Under the pieces are notes generated by a model. It saw only the letters and a list, made by a program, of their open reading frames with translations, was not told the DNA's origin and made no database searches. Below, piece after piece: positions 16,811-25,641 of a stretch of DNA of 64,000 nt (the stretch's first letter is position 1; every line of letters begins with the position of its first letter). This DNA comes from Hyphomicrobiales bacterium (GTDB taxonomy: Bacteria; Pseudomonadota; Alphaproteobacteria; Rhizobiales; Xanthobacteraceae): assembly GCA_017305555.1 (NCBI GenBank), contig JAFKKM010000024.1, forward strand, positions 20,359 through 84,358, written 5' to 3'. The position numbers and the translations under genes are program-made.

Positions 16811-17623
16811 GTGCAAGATCCGGTGCATATCGTCCGCCGCCAGATTTGGCGGGAAACCGGCGTCGAGGCCGGGGATCGCGCGATCCCCGAGGAAACCGCG
16901 GTCGCCCTGACTTATAATGGCGGCAGCTACGCCGTGATGATGGCGACCCCGCAAGACCTCGAGGACTTCGCCATCGGATTCAGCCTGACCGAAGGCATCA
17001 TCGCGAGCCCAGCCGATATCGACAGCCTTGAAGTAATTCCGCAGGACGACGGCGTCGAATTGCGGATGTGGCTGCGGCAATCCGAGGCGGATCGCCTTGC
17101 CGACCGCCGCCGCCATATCGCCGGTCCGACCGGATGCGGGTTGTGCGGCATCGATTCGATCGCCGAAGCGATGCGGCCGGCGGCGATCGTCGCACCGGGC
17201 GGCTCCTTTACCGCAGGGCAGATCATGGCGGCCATGGCGGCGTTGTCGCCGTTGCAGGCCCTCAATAGCGCCACGCGGGCGGTCCATGCCGCTGCGTTCT
17301 GGACACCTGCCGACGGCATCGTCGCGCTGCGCGAGGATGTCGGCCGCCATAATGCGCTCGACAAGCTCGCCGGCGCGCTGTTGCGGAACGGCGCCGACGT
17401 CACCAACGGCATGGTGCTGCTCACCAGCCGCGTGTCCGTCGAAATGGTGCAGAAGACCGCCGTGATCGGCGCACCGCTGATTGCTTCGGTCTCGGCGCCC
17501 ACCGCGCTCGCCGTCCGAATGGCCGCGGCTGCCGGAATAACGCTGGTGGCGATCGCTCGCCATGACGGTTTTGAGACCTTCGCAAACAATCAAAGATTGA
17601 ATTTATCGCGCGAACTCGCCTGA
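16811..17623 (+). CDS. fdhD: Formate dehydrogenase accessory sulfurtransferase FdhD
   Basis: 270 residues. FdhD moves sulfur from IscS to the molybdenum/bis-MGD cofactor of formate dehydrogenases. The mobile-loop GCGLCG motif is present with Cys109 and Cys112, the persulfide carriers. Other conserved blocks are EDFAIGFSLTEGII, REDVGRHNALDKLAG and LTSRVSVEMVQKTAVIGAPLIASVSAPTALA. The start is GTG at 16811 with GCGGAG upstream. No fdh structural or mob genes are in the window; fdhD alone next to a tRNA implies the enzyme is encoded elsewhere. Confidence 0.95.
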   Translation: MQDPVHIVRRQIWRETGVEAGDRAIPEETAVALTYNGGSYAVMMATPQDLEDFAIGFSLTEGIIASPADIDSLEVIPQDDGVELRMWLRQSEADRLADRRRHIAGPTGCGLCGIDSIAEAMRPAAIVAPGGSFTAGQIMAAMAALSPLQALNSATRAVHAAAFWTPADGIVALREDVGRHNALDKLAGALLRNGADVTNGMVLLTSRVSVEMVQKTAVIGAPLIASVSAPTALAVRMAAAAGITLVAIARHDGFETFANNQRLNLSRELA

Positions 17624-17803
17624 TTGGGGTAGATTCAGCCATCAGACGGACCTCAATCATGGCCTTCTGCGGTTCCCGATGCGACCAAATCGGATCGCTG
17701 ATATGCGCATATTGCTGCGATGCGGTGCCGTGCTACCCCTCCACGCCAAAGAGCGACGGAAATGCGGCGAACCGACACTCAAATGTGGCAATATCTGGGT
17801 ACG

Positions 17804-17818
17804 TTAAGGTTCCATTAA
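17804..17818. promoter_or_regulatory. Perfect CtrA-type box (TTAA-N7-TTAA)
   Basis: TTAA-GGTTCCA-TTAA matches the CtrA consensus at all eight fixed positions, in DNA that is otherwise GC-rich. It lies 143 bases before the ATG of the outer membrane protein gene. It suggests cell-cycle control of that gene. Confidence 0.5.
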
Positions 17819-17834
17819 GTAACAAAAATTTGTG

Positions 17835-17857
17835 GTTCCTCAAAAGGTTAGGAACCA
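17835..17857. promoter_or_regulatory. Inverted repeat GGTTCCT-N9-AGGAACC
   Basis: Seven-base arms with a nine-base loop, 16 bases after the CtrA-type box. The arm sequence GGTTCC also occurs inside the CtrA-box spacer (17808-17813). It could be an operator or a leader hairpin; an EcfG-type promoter (GGAAC with CGTT at the right spacing) was sought here and not found. Confidence 0.4.
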
Positions 17858-17960
17858 AGCACCTGTGACCTCTGGGTAACAGCATTTTACACAAAACGCG
17901 TTTATGAGATGGCTCGACGGCGGCGCTTCCACCTCCGCCAGTTTGCTCTTGGAGAGAAAA

Positions 17961-18617
17961 ATGAAAAAGATTCTGCTTGGTACTGTGGCGCTCATCGCCC
18001 TCGGCGCGACCGCGCCAGCACTTGCCGCCGACTTGGCCGCTCGTCCCTACACGAAGGCTCCGGCCTACGTTCCGGCCCCGATCTACAACTGGACCGGCTT
18101 CTATCTCGGTGGTCACGTCGGCGGTTCGTTCCGCGGCGACGACAACAACGTGTTCGGTGGCAGCCGCGACGGCTCGTTCCTCGGCGGTGTGCAGGTTGGT
18201 TACGATAACCAGTTCGCCCCGAACTGGGTGTTCGGTCTGGAAGCCAACTACAGCTTCAAGGACACCAACGGCTTCTTCGCCAACCGTGGTCTTGGTTCGG
18301 TCACCGGCCGCCTCGGTTACACCTGGGGTCCGGCGCTGCTCTACGTGAAGGGCGGTTACGGCTGGGCTGACACCCGCTTCAGCAACGGCTTCGGCGGTGA
18401 CGGCGGCCGTGACGGCTACACCGTCGGTGGCGGTCTCGAATACCTGTTCACCCAGAACTGGTCGGGCAAGATCGAATACCAGTACTACGACTTCGGCAAC
18501 GTGAACGTCATTGCGCCGGGTGGTATCGTCGGTCGCTTCCGCAACGACGAGCACACCATCAAGGTCGGCCTGAACTACCGCTTCAACTGGGGCGCCCCGG
18601 TTGTCGCCAAGTACTGA
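17961..18617 (+). CDS. Omp31/OmpA-like outer membrane beta-barrel protein
   Basis: 218 residues. The signal peptide is MKKILLGTVALIALGATAPALA with cleavage before ADLAARPY. After a Pro/Tyr-rich linker (YTKAPAYVPAPIYNW) an eight-strand barrel begins with WTGFYLGGHVGGSF and ends in VGLNYRFNW plus GAPVVAKY. This is the Omp31/Omp25-type family abundant in Rhizobiales outer membranes. Codon choice is more restricted than in neighbours (mostly C-ending codons), as expected for a highly expressed protein. GGAGAG lies nine bases before the ATG. An upstream in-frame ATG is not used because it precedes the signal peptide. Confidence 0.93.
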   Translation: MKKILLGTVALIALGATAPALAADLAARPYTKAPAYVPAPIYNWTGFYLGGHVGGSFRGDDNNVFGGSRDGSFLGGVQVGYDNQFAPNWVFGLEANYSFKDTNGFFANRGLGSVTGRLGYTWGPALLYVKGGYGWADTRFSNGFGGDGGRDGYTVGGGLEYLFTQNWSGKIEYQYYDFGNVNVIAPGGIVGRFRNDEHTIKVGLNYRFNWGAPVVAKY

Positions 18618-18676
18618 GGCTTAAAGTACGAAGGCTCAGCTCCAGGCTTCCAGCTTGGGACCTGACATACCTCCGG

Positions 18677-18700
18677 AAGGCCGGCGTTCGCGCCGGCCTT
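18677..18700 (+). terminator. Hairpin terminator after the outer membrane protein gene
   Basis: A perfect 10-base stem AAGGCCGGCG/CGCCGGCCTT is closed by a TTCG tetraloop, 60 bases after the stop codon. The T run that follows is poor (CTGCGTTTGC), so it may also protect the mRNA end. Confidence 0.8.
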
Positions 18701-18816
18701 CTGCGTTTGCGGTATTAAAATGACGAAATCGACCGCATTTTCCCAAATTTATTAACCCGTGCCCCTGATACTGCGCCCCCGATTGACCTGATAAAAATCA
18801 CCGGGGCGGGGACGAT

Positions 18817-20970
18817 ATGGCATTGCGAACTGCGTTGAGCAGCCTGCGGCAACTGAACTTTGCGCGGCCGCGTTTGAAAAACTGGGGCATCAAGGAAAGT
18901 CTTTTCACGGCATTCGCCGTAATCGCCGGCGTTGCCGTTCTGATCAGCGTCGGCGCGGGCATGATCCTCGGCCAGCTCGGCGGCATGATGCAGGATCTCG
19001 GCGGGCGGGATATTCCGAGACTGGCCGCGAGCCTGCAACTGGCGGCCCGCAGCGCCGACCTTGCCAGCCAGGGACCGGCCGTGCTGGCCTCTCACGACGA
19101 GGCCGACCTGACGGCACAGCTCGGTAAGGTCAAAGAGCTTCAGGACGCAGCGCTCGGTAAACTCGGCGAAATCATCACGCTCGGCGCCGACAAATCGACC
19201 GTCGCGGCGTTACAGGAGAACGTCAAAAACATCGACGACGCGGTGACAAGCCTCGGCAACGCCGCCAAGGAACGGCTCGACCTCGCAACCCGTCATCAGA
19301 AGCTCTACGAAGAACTGCGAACCCGTCAGGCCGCGTTCATCGCCGCCGCGAATCCGGCGATGATGTCGGCTCAAGCCAATATCAATGCCATTCTCACATC
19401 CGCCAATCTGTCGACGGACGACGCCACCGAGGCCGCGCGGGCCGTCGAACTGCTGGGCAATGCGGTATCCAGCACCAATGTCGTCGCCTCCGATATGATG
19501 GCGGCGTTGTCCGCCCCGACCAGCGACGCGCTCGAACAAATTTCGGCATCGCTCGAAGCCGCCAAGAAGCGCGCCACATCCAGCCTCGAAGCCTTGCCCG
19601 ATCGCCGCAGCACGGCCGACATCAAGGCGGCCGCGCAAAAATTGTTGCCGCTCGCCGACGGCAAGGACGGCGTGTTCAAGGTCCGGCAGCGCGAACTCGA
19701 CTCCATCGATTACGGGCAACTCATCCTCGACGAATTCCGCAAGCTCAACACCGGCCTCGGCATCAGCGTGCGTCAACTCGTCGAAGGCGTGCAAACCGAG
19801 ACCGAGACCTCATCCTCGACGGCGCGGCAGACCATTGCTGTCTCGACGCGAGTGATGATGGGGCTCGGCGCGCTCACCTTGATCGCGTCGATCCTGTTCG
19901 TCTGGCTCTATGTCGGCCGCAACATCCTGCGACGGATCGGCGAGCTGCAACGCGCGATGAAACTGTTGTCGGATGGCGATCTCGAAACTAAGGTCGCGCG
20001 CGGGCGTAACAATGACGAAATCGCCGTGATGGCGGATTCTCTCGAGGTTTTCCGCGAGAACATGATCAGCGCCCGCACCTTGGGAGCCGATCGAGAGCGC
20101 GACCAGTTGAGCCGCGCCGAACGCGCCTCGCGCATGGAAGCACGCATTATGGACTTCGAGGCCAGCGTGCGTGCCGCGCTGGAACGCGTGCAGTCCTCCG
20201 CGAACACGATGGAGGCGACCGCGCAAAACATGTCCGCGACCGCTGACCGCTCCAACGCGCTGGTGAGCACCGTTGCATCGGCGGCGGAAGAAACCTCCGT
20301 CAACGTCCAGACCGTGTCGTCGGGCACCGAAGAACTGTCGTCGTCGATTCTCGAGATCGGCCGCCAGGTCATCAGTTCGACGGAGATCGCCAGCAAGGCG
20401 GTGACGGAGGCGAGCAAGACCGATGCGACCATGCAAGGACTCGCCGAGAACGCCGCGCGCATCAGCACCGTGATCGACCTGATCCAGACCATCGCCTCAC
20501 AGACCAACCTGCTGGCGTTGAACGCAACCATCGAAGCGGCGCGCGCCGGCGAAGCGGGCCGGGGCTTCGCAGTGGTGGCATCCGAAGTGAAGAACCTCGC
20601 CAGCCAGACCGCGAAGGCCACCGAGGACATTCGTTCGCAGATCGCCAACATGCAGCAGGTCACGACCACAGCGGTCGGCACCATCCAGAATATCGGATTG
20701 ACCATCGGCGAGATCAACGAGATCACCACCGCAATCGCCGCTGCGGTCGAGGAGCAGGGCGCCGCGACACGCGAGATCGCGCGCAACATCCAGCACGCCG
20801 CGACCGGAACCAGCGAGGTCTCCAGCAACATCGTCGGCGTCAGTCAGGCGTCCGCCGATGCCGGCGCGGAGGCGAGCCACGTGCTGGCGGCGTCGGGCGA
20901 GTTGCGTCGCGAGGCGGATGTGTTGCGCGGCGAGATCGACGCTTTTCTCTCGAGTATCCGCGCTGCCTGA
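18817..20970 (+). CDS. Methyl-accepting chemotaxis protein
   Basis: 717 residues. TM1 lies at about 28-50 and TM2 at about 346-367. They enclose a large helical periplasmic domain of about 295 residues with no recognised ligand pocket (rich in Ala and Leu, probably a helical bundle). HAMP follows ([41 protein letters not shown]), then a signalling domain whose hairpin tip is [20 protein letters not shown] near residue 562. It should report to a CheA/CheW array encoded elsewhere. GGGGCGGGG precedes the ATG. The ligand is unknown. Confidence 0.95.
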   Translation: MALRTALSSLRQLNFARPRLKNWGIKESLFTAFAVIAGVAVLISVGAGMILGQLGGMMQDLGGRDIPRLAASLQLAARSADLASQGPAVLASHDEADLTAQLGKVKELQDAALGKLGEIITLGADKSTVAALQENVKNIDDAVTSLGNAAKERLDLATRHQKLYEELRTRQAAFIAAANPAMMSAQANINAILTSANLSTDDATEAARAVELLGNAVSSTNVVASDMMAALSAPTSDALEQISASLEAAKKRATSSLEALPDRRSTADIKAAAQKLLPLADGKDGVFKVRQRELDSIDYGQLILDEFRKLNTGLGISVRQLVEGVQTETETSSSTARQTIAVSTRVMMGLGALTLIASILFVWLYVGRNILRRIGELQRAMKLLSDGDLETKVARGRNNDEIAVMADSLEVFRENMISARTLGADRERDQLSRAERASRMEARIMDFEASVRAALERVQSSANTMEATAQNMSATADRSNALVSTVASAAEETSVNVQTVSSGTEELSSSILEIGRQVISSTEIASKAVTEASKTDATMQGLAENAARISTVIDLIQTIASQTNLLALNATIEAARAGEAGRGFAVVASEVKNLASQTAKATEDIRSQIANMQQVTTTAVGTIQNIGLTIGEINEITTAIAAAVEEQGAATREIARNIQHAATGTSEVSSNIVGVSQASADAGAEASHVLAASGELRREADVLRGEIDAFLSSIRAA

Positions 20971-20999
20971 CGGGGTCGCAACAAGCGGTCCTGTTCCCG

Positions 21000-21027
21000 G
21001 TCGGCACCGATTGACACCGGTGCCGAC
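21000..21027 (+). terminator. Strong hairpin between the chemoreceptor gene and bioB
   Basis: A 10-base stem GTCGGCACCG/CGGTGCCGAC with an eight-base loop lies 30 bases after the chemoreceptor stop. There is no T run, so it may be a Rho-assisted terminator or an mRNA-end structure. Confidence 0.5.
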
Positions 21028-21115
21028 GCGTGGTCCCTGAGCGCACGCAAATTCGCCTGACTGCCAAAGCGACGCATTCGGGCGCTATCGCAACCCACCG
21101 GATGAGGGCCTACGC

Positions 21116-22150
21116 ATGAGCGCATCGATCGATTCAAACCCGCAAGACGTCGCCGCGCTCGGCGAACCACGCCACGACTGGACCCGGTCCGAAGCGGAAG
21201 CGATCTACAACCTGCCGTTTTCGGATCTGATCTTTCAAGCGCAGAACGTGCATCGCGCTCATTTCGATCCCAATCACATCGAGACCGCGAGCCTTCTCAG
21301 CATCAAAACCGGCGGCTGTCCGGAAGATTGCGGCTACTGTTCGCAGAGCGCGCACTACGACACCGACGTGAAGGCCACCAAACTGATGGATCATCAGGCG
21401 GTGCTGGACACCGCGCGCCGCGCCAAGGAGAACGGCGCCAGCCGCTTCTGCATGGCGGCAGCCTGGCGCAACCCGAAGGACAAGGACCTCGACCGGGTCT
21501 GCGACATGGTCAGCGCCGTCAAGGACCTCGGCATGGAGACCTGTGCCACGCTCGGAATGCTGGCACCCAACCAGGCACAGCGGCTGCGCGACGCCGGGCT
21601 CGATTTCTACAATCATAACGTCGACACCTCACCGGAATTCTACGGGCACATCATCACCACGCGCACGATGCAGGACCGCATCGATACGCTGGCGCACGCC
21701 CGCGACGCCGGACTGAAGATCTGCTGCGGCGGCATCATCGGCATGGGCGAACAGGTCGACGACCGCATCGGAATGCTGATCCTGCTGGCTAACTTGCCGA
21801 GCCATCCGGAAAGCGTGCCGATCAACATGTGGAATAAGGTCAAGGGCGTGCCGGTCAACGACACCGCCGACCGTCCCGATCCGATCGCGCTGGTGCGGAT
21901 GATCGCGCTTGCGCGGATCATGATGCCGAGAAGCGTGGTGCGTCTCTCTGCGGGACGTCAATACATGACCGACGAGTTGCAGGCGCTGTGCTTCGTCGCC
22001 GGCGCGAGTTCGATCTTCATCGGCGACGTGCTGCTGACCACGAAGAATCCGCAGACTGTTCGCGACGCGGAATTGCTGGATCGGCTCGGCATCCGCTCGA
22101 AGCTCGACGACGTGCGCCACGCGGCCCTGCCATCGCAGGCCGCCGAATAA
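21116..22150 (+). CDS. bioB: Biotin synthase
   Basis: 344 residues. BioB is a radical-SAM enzyme that inserts sulfur into dethiobiotin, the last step of biotin synthesis. The SAM-cluster motif is CPEDCGYC (Cys68, Cys72, Cys75), preceded by [31 protein letters not shown] and RLSAGRQYM, with the Arg ligand of the second [2Fe-2S] cluster, are all present. GAGGG precedes the ATG. The other bio genes are absent, so bioB is isolated here, and the hairpin at 22202-22240 closes a single-gene transcript. Confidence 0.97.
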   Translation: MSASIDSNPQDVAALGEPRHDWTRSEAEAIYNLPFSDLIFQAQNVHRAHFDPNHIETASLLSIKTGGCPEDCGYCSQSAHYDTDVKATKLMDHQAVLDTARRAKENGASRFCMAAAWRNPKDKDLDRVCDMVSAVKDLGMETCATLGMLAPNQAQRLRDAGLDFYNHNVDTSPEFYGHIITTRTMQDRIDTLAHARDAGLKICCGGIIGMGEQVDDRIGMLILLANLPSHPESVPINMWNKVKGVPVNDTADRPDPIALVRMIALARIMMPRSVVRLSAGRQYMTDELQALCFVAGASSIFIGDVLLTTKNPQTVRDAELLDRLGIRSKLDDVRHAALPSQAAE

Positions 22151-22201
22151 ACCTTCGCCAATGGCGGTACGTCTTCACCGCCTTGAACACTTCGGATGTC
22201 A

Positions 22202-22240
22202 GGTCCAGACCTGCGAATGCGGGTCTGGACCGTGGTTTTT
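22202..22240 (+). terminator. Rho-independent terminator after bioB
   Basis: A 10-base stem GGTCCAGACC/GGTCTGGACC (22202-22211 and 22222-22231) with a ten-base loop is followed by GTGG and a T run at 22236-22240. It lies 52 bases after the stop codon. Confidence 0.88.
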
Positions 22241-22279
22241 CAGCTGGCGCCCTGCCGATTGTTTGGCTAAGCCGAGTGA

Positions 22280-23365
22280 ATGAAACCGCAATCGCCACCC
22301 ATGAAATTCAGAGAACCCGCCTTCCAGAGCCTGGCCGAGACCCTGCGGTATCCGTGGGAAACACCGCCGGGCCCCAATGAGGTCATCGAACTGAGGCCGG
22401 GCGTTCTCTGGCTTCGCCAGAAGCTGCCGTTCCAGCTCAACCACGTGAACATCTATCTGCTCGCCGACGGCGACGGCTGGGCGATGATCGATTCCGGCTT
22501 CGGCAACGAAGAGACGATCGCGGCGTGGACGGCCCTGTTCGAGGGACCGCTGAAGAACTTCAACATCACGCGGTTGATCGTCACCCATTCACATCCCGAT
22601 CACGTCGGCCTCGCGGGCTGGATCGTCGAACGCTTCAACTGTCCGCTGGTGATGTCGCAGGTCGAATATCTGCAATCGGTCTATCATCAGAACCGCGGCA
22701 CCGAGGAGCGCAAGGAAGCACAGCGGCTGTTCTTCCGCCGCCACGGCATGGATGAAAGCCTCACCGACAAGCTACTTGGCCGCGGCCAGGATTATCTCAA
22801 GCGGGTTTCGACCCTGCCAGCCTCGTATCGCCGCATCTCGCATGGCGATGAGATCTCGATCGGCACCCGACGTTTCAAGGTCATCACCGGCGGCGGTCAC
22901 GCGCTCGATCAGGTGATGCTGTATTGCGCCGCTGACAAACTGTTCCTGTCGGCCGATCAGGTGCTGAGCAAAATCTCACCCAACGTCAGCGTGTGGGCGG
23001 TCGAACCCGACCAGAACTCGCTCGGCGAATATCTGGCCTCACTGGCCAGCCTGACCACCACCCTGCCCTACGACGCGCTGGTGCTGCCGGGCCATGGCGT
23101 GCCGTTCTTCGGCCTGAAGACCCGCATCAAGCAACTCGCTGATCATCACGAGGAACGTTGCGGCATGATTGCCGCCGCCTGCCGCGAGTCTCCGAAGACG
23201 TCGGCAGAGCTGGTGCCGGTGGTGTTTTACAAGTATCCGCTCGATGCTCACCAGACCGGATTTGCCGCGGGCGAGTTGATCGCGCACGTCAACTACATGC
23301 TCAACGAAGGACGGCTGCTGGTCGAACCGCATACCGACGGCATCCTGCGGTTCCGGGCCACCTGA
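22280..23365 (+). CDS. MBL-fold metallo-hydrolase
   Basis: 361 residues. The metallo-beta-lactamase motif HSHPDHVG begins at about His103, and the later ligands fit GGGHALDQVMLY and VLPGHGVPF. The C-terminal 90 residues (LADHHEERCGMIAAACRESPKTSAELVPVVFYKYPLD and on) resemble the helical substrate-binding tail of LACTB2-type hydrolases. It probably hydrolyses a thioester or phosphate ester; the substrate is unknown. The start at 22280 is used; an ATG seven codons later (22301) is equally possible since neither has a good ribosome site. Confidence 0.88.
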   Translation: MKPQSPPMKFREPAFQSLAETLRYPWETPPGPNEVIELRPGVLWLRQKLPFQLNHVNIYLLADGDGWAMIDSGFGNEETIAAWTALFEGPLKNFNITRLIVTHSHPDHVGLAGWIVERFNCPLVMSQVEYLQSVYHQNRGTEERKEAQRLFFRRHGMDESLTDKLLGRGQDYLKRVSTLPASYRRISHGDEISIGTRRFKVITGGGHALDQVMLYCAADKLFLSADQVLSKISPNVSVWAVEPDQNSLGEYLASLASLTTTLPYDALVLPGHGVPFFGLKTRIKQLADHHEERCGMIAAACRESPKTSAELVPVVFYKYPLDAHQTGFAAGELIAHVNYMLNEGRLLVEPHTDGILRFRAT

Positions 23366-23395
23366 ACGACTATCGTGCCTCGGCGCCGGCTGACG

Positions 23396-23409
23396 TTGCG
23401 CCAGCGCAA
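23396..23409. promoter_or_regulatory. Candidate FixK2/FNR-type box upstream of hemA
   Basis: TTGCGC-CA-GCGCAA is a perfect palindrome that satisfies the Bradyrhizobium FixK2 pattern TTG(A/C)-N6-(T/G)CAA. It lies 135 bases before the hemA start. Oxygen-responsive control of an ALAS gene through a FixK-like protein is known in Bradyrhizobium, which supports the reading. Confidence 0.55.
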
Positions 23410-23543
23410 ACTTGAGACTGCGCCTGCGGCAGAGCCGCCGCGCGGTCTCTTAGACCTTATTTCGGCTCGACAGCGATCCTGGAAAGGCTCTAAAAAGAGC
23501 TGTACCAGGGCGCGGCCCGGTCTTGTCGAGTTCGGATTTTGCG

Positions 23544-24773
23544 ATGAATTACAATCAGTTCTTCAGCGACGCCGTCAATCGTCTGCACGATGAACGGCGT
23601 TACCGCGTGTTCGCCGACCTGGAACGTATCGCGGGCCGCTTCCCCCACGCCACCTGGCACTCACCGAACGGCGAGCGCCCCGTGGTGATGTGGTGCTCCA
23701 ACGATTATCTCGGCATGGGCCAGCATCCGAAAGTCGTCGGCGCCATGGTGGAAACCGCCACGCGCGTCGGCACCGGTGCCGGCGGCACCCGCAACATCGC
23801 CGGCAACCATCATCCGCTTGTTGGACTTGAGCGCGAACTTGCCGATCTGCACGGCAAGGAAGCCGCGCTGCTATTCACGTCAGGCTATGTGTCGAACCAG
23901 ACCGGTATCTCGACCCTCGCCAAGCTGATCCCCGACTGCCTGATCCTGTCCGATGCTCTCAACCACAACTCGATGATCGAGGGCATCCGCCAATCCGGCT
24001 GCGAGCGTCAGGTGTTCCGTCACAATGACGTCGCTCATCTCGAGGAATTGTTGATCGCGGCGGGTCCGCAACGCAACAAGCTGATCGCTTGCGAAAGCCT
24101 GTATTCGATGGACGGCGATATCGCACCGTTGGCGAAGATCTGCGATCTCGCCGAACGCTACGGCGCGATGACCTATGTGGACGAAGTCCATGCGGTCGGC
24201 ATGTATGGCCCGCGCGGCGGCGGCATCGCCGAGCGCGATGGCGTCATGCATCGCATCGACGTGCTGGAAGGCACGTTGGCGAAAGCCTTCGGCTGCCTCG
24301 GCGGCTACATCACCGCGAAGGCAGAGATCATCGATGCGGTGCGCTCCTACGCGCCGGGCTTCATCTTCACCACTTCGCTGCCTCCCGCGGTCTGCGCGGC
24401 GGCGACGGCGGCGATCCGGCACTTGAAATCGTCGAGTTGGGAGCGCGAGCGTCATCAGGAACGCGCGGCGCGCACCAAGGCTGTTCTCAATGCAGCCGGC
24501 CTTCCGGTGATGTCGAGCACGACGCATATCGTGCCATTGTTCGTCGGTAATCCCGAGCGCTGCAAGCAGGCTTGCGATCTCCTTCTTCAAGAGCACGGCA
24601 TCTACATCCAGCCGATCAACTATCCGACCGTCGCCAAGGGCACCGAGCGGCTGCGCATCACGCCGTCGCCGTATCACGACGACGTACTGATTGATCAACT
24701 CGCTGAAGCGCTGGTGCAGGTCTGGCAGCGGCTCGACCTGCCGCTGCACGCGGCGCCGTTGGCCGCCGAATAA
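23544..24773 (+). CDS. hemA: 5-aminolevulinate synthase
   Basis: 409 residues. This is the C4-pathway ALAS that joins glycine and succinyl-CoA to give 5-aminolevulinate, the first step of tetrapyrrole synthesis in alphaproteobacteria. [45 protein letters not shown] and [15 protein letters not shown] are diagnostic. The PLP lysine is Lys247 in GTLAKAFGC. The ATG at 23544 starts the conserved MNYNQFF; a TTG seven codons upstream is less likely. It converges on the FixJ-type regulator gene and has a FixK-type box upstream. Confidence 0.97.
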   Translation: MNYNQFFSDAVNRLHDERRYRVFADLERIAGRFPHATWHSPNGERPVVMWCSNDYLGMGQHPKVVGAMVETATRVGTGAGGTRNIAGNHHPLVGLERELADLHGKEAALLFTSGYVSNQTGISTLAKLIPDCLILSDALNHNSMIEGIRQSGCERQVFRHNDVAHLEELLIAAGPQRNKLIACESLYSMDGDIAPLAKICDLAERYGAMTYVDEVHAVGMYGPRGGGIAERDGVMHRIDVLEGTLAKAFGCLGGYITAKAEIIDAVRSYAPGFIFTTSLPPAVCAAATAAIRHLKSSSWERERHQERAARTKAVLNAAGLPVMSSTTHIVPLFVGNPERCKQACDLLLQEHGIYIQPINYPTVAKGTERLRITPSPYHDDVLIDQLAEALVQVWQRLDLPLHAAPLAAE

Positions 24774-24788
24774 ACGAGCTGCTCGTTT
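24772..24788. terminator. Bidirectional hairpin between hemA and the FixJ-type regulator gene
   Basis: AAACGAG-CTG-CTCGTTT fills the 17 bases between the convergent stop codons and begins inside the hemA TAA. The A and T runs in the arms give it terminator character on both strands. Confidence 0.65.
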
Positions 24789-24790
24789 CG

Positions 24791-25453
24791 CTAGGCAGTT
24801 GCAGCCGATAGCAACGTTGTCGGACGCCTAGCCGTTTCTTCCGACATGACGATGCGTATCAGGTCAGCGGCATTTTTCGCGCCGAGCTTGTCCATGATCC
24901 GCGCGCGGTGAACTTCCACGGTGCGCGGGCTGATCCCCAATCGCCGTCCGGCCTCCTTATTCGAGGCGCCCTGCGCCACTTGCTGCAACACGTCGCGCTC
25001 GCGCCCGGTGAGCCGATGCCGCCCGGCGAAGTCCGCCAACCCCTCGATGTGTTCTTCCCGGTTTCGGCGATAGGTGGCCACTGCCTCACGCACCCGATCG
25101 GCCATCGCACTCGCCGCGAACGGCTTTTGCAGGAAGTCGGTCGCACCGAACTTCATCGCCGCGACGACGGTGGCGATATCGCCTTGCCCGGACATCACCA
25201 CCACCGGCGGTGGCGTCCGCTCGACCGCCATTTCGCGCAAGACCTGCAGGCCAGATTCGTCCGGCAGGTTGACGTCGAGGATCACGCAAGCCGGTTGCCG
25301 CTGGCGGAAAGCCTCCAGAAACGAGCCGGCGTCCCCGAAGGCGCGGGGGGCAAACCCCTCGATCCGCAACAGCAGGCTCAAGGCGTCGCGCACCGAGGGA
25401 TCGTCATCGACAATGAAAACGGCGGCGGCATCGACTTGAAGCTGTGCGGCCAT
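24791..25453 (-). CDS. FixJ-family response regulator (REC + LuxR HTH)
   Basis: 220 residues. The receiver domain (residues 10-130) has the acidic triad in FIVDDDPSVRD, phospho-acceptor Asp60 in CVILDVNLPD and Lys in DFLQKPF. The LuxR-type HTH follows (LTGRERDVLQQVAQGASNKEAGRRLGISPRTVEVHRARIMDKLG). The spacing and the QKPF loop match FixJ/TtrR/NodW-type regulators. It is transcribed divergently from the hybrid kinase gene 188 bases away, so the pair is a plausible partnership; it also converges on hemA. It lacks a fixL-like neighbour and is not FixJ itself as far as can be told. Confidence 0.92.
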   Translation of the reverse strand: MAAQLQVDAAAVFIVDDDPSVRDALSLLLRIEGFAPRAFGDAGSFLEAFRQRQPACVILDVNLPDESGLQVLREMAVERTPPPVVVMSGQGDIATVVAAMKFGATDFLQKPFAASAMADRVREAVATYRRNREEHIEGLADFAGRHRLTGRERDVLQQVAQGASNKEAGRRLGISPRTVEVHRARIMDKLGAKNAADLIRIVMSEETARRPTTLLSAATA

Positions 25454-25641
25454 CGCAACCTTCCAGGTAGAATTGCGGGATGTACTACAACTTATACGTG
25501 TGTAACCTGATTCGTCCGCATTGACAATTGCAATGCGACGCGGTGCGTCCTACGCGGAATGGCGCTACAATTCGGCCGGTCACCCGTGCGTTTGAAAGCG
25601 CGGGGCCGAGGGAGAATCCGGTTGGCGATGGGGCACGCGTG

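Larger units (their letters stand above)
17624..17960. other. Intergenic, AT-rich region upstream of the outer membrane protein gene
   Basis: 337 bases, distinctly AT-rich from 17740 to 17900. It holds a perfect CtrA-type box (17804-17818) and an inverted repeat GGTTCCT/AGGAACC (17835-17857). Short reading frames exist but have no ribosome site or recognisable product. The region most likely carries the promoter and leader of the porin-type gene. Confidence 0.7.

Noticed and set aside
17703..17807. 34-codon open frame with three Cys upstream of the outer membrane protein gene
   Set aside because: No ribosome site, no recognised family, and its end runs into the CtrA-type box; more likely non-coding leader or promoter DNA.
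17835..17880. GGAAC in the upstream region as an EcfG (general stress sigma) promoter
   Set aside because: No CGTT at 16-17 bases after GGAAC; the sequence is better explained as one arm of an inverted repeat.
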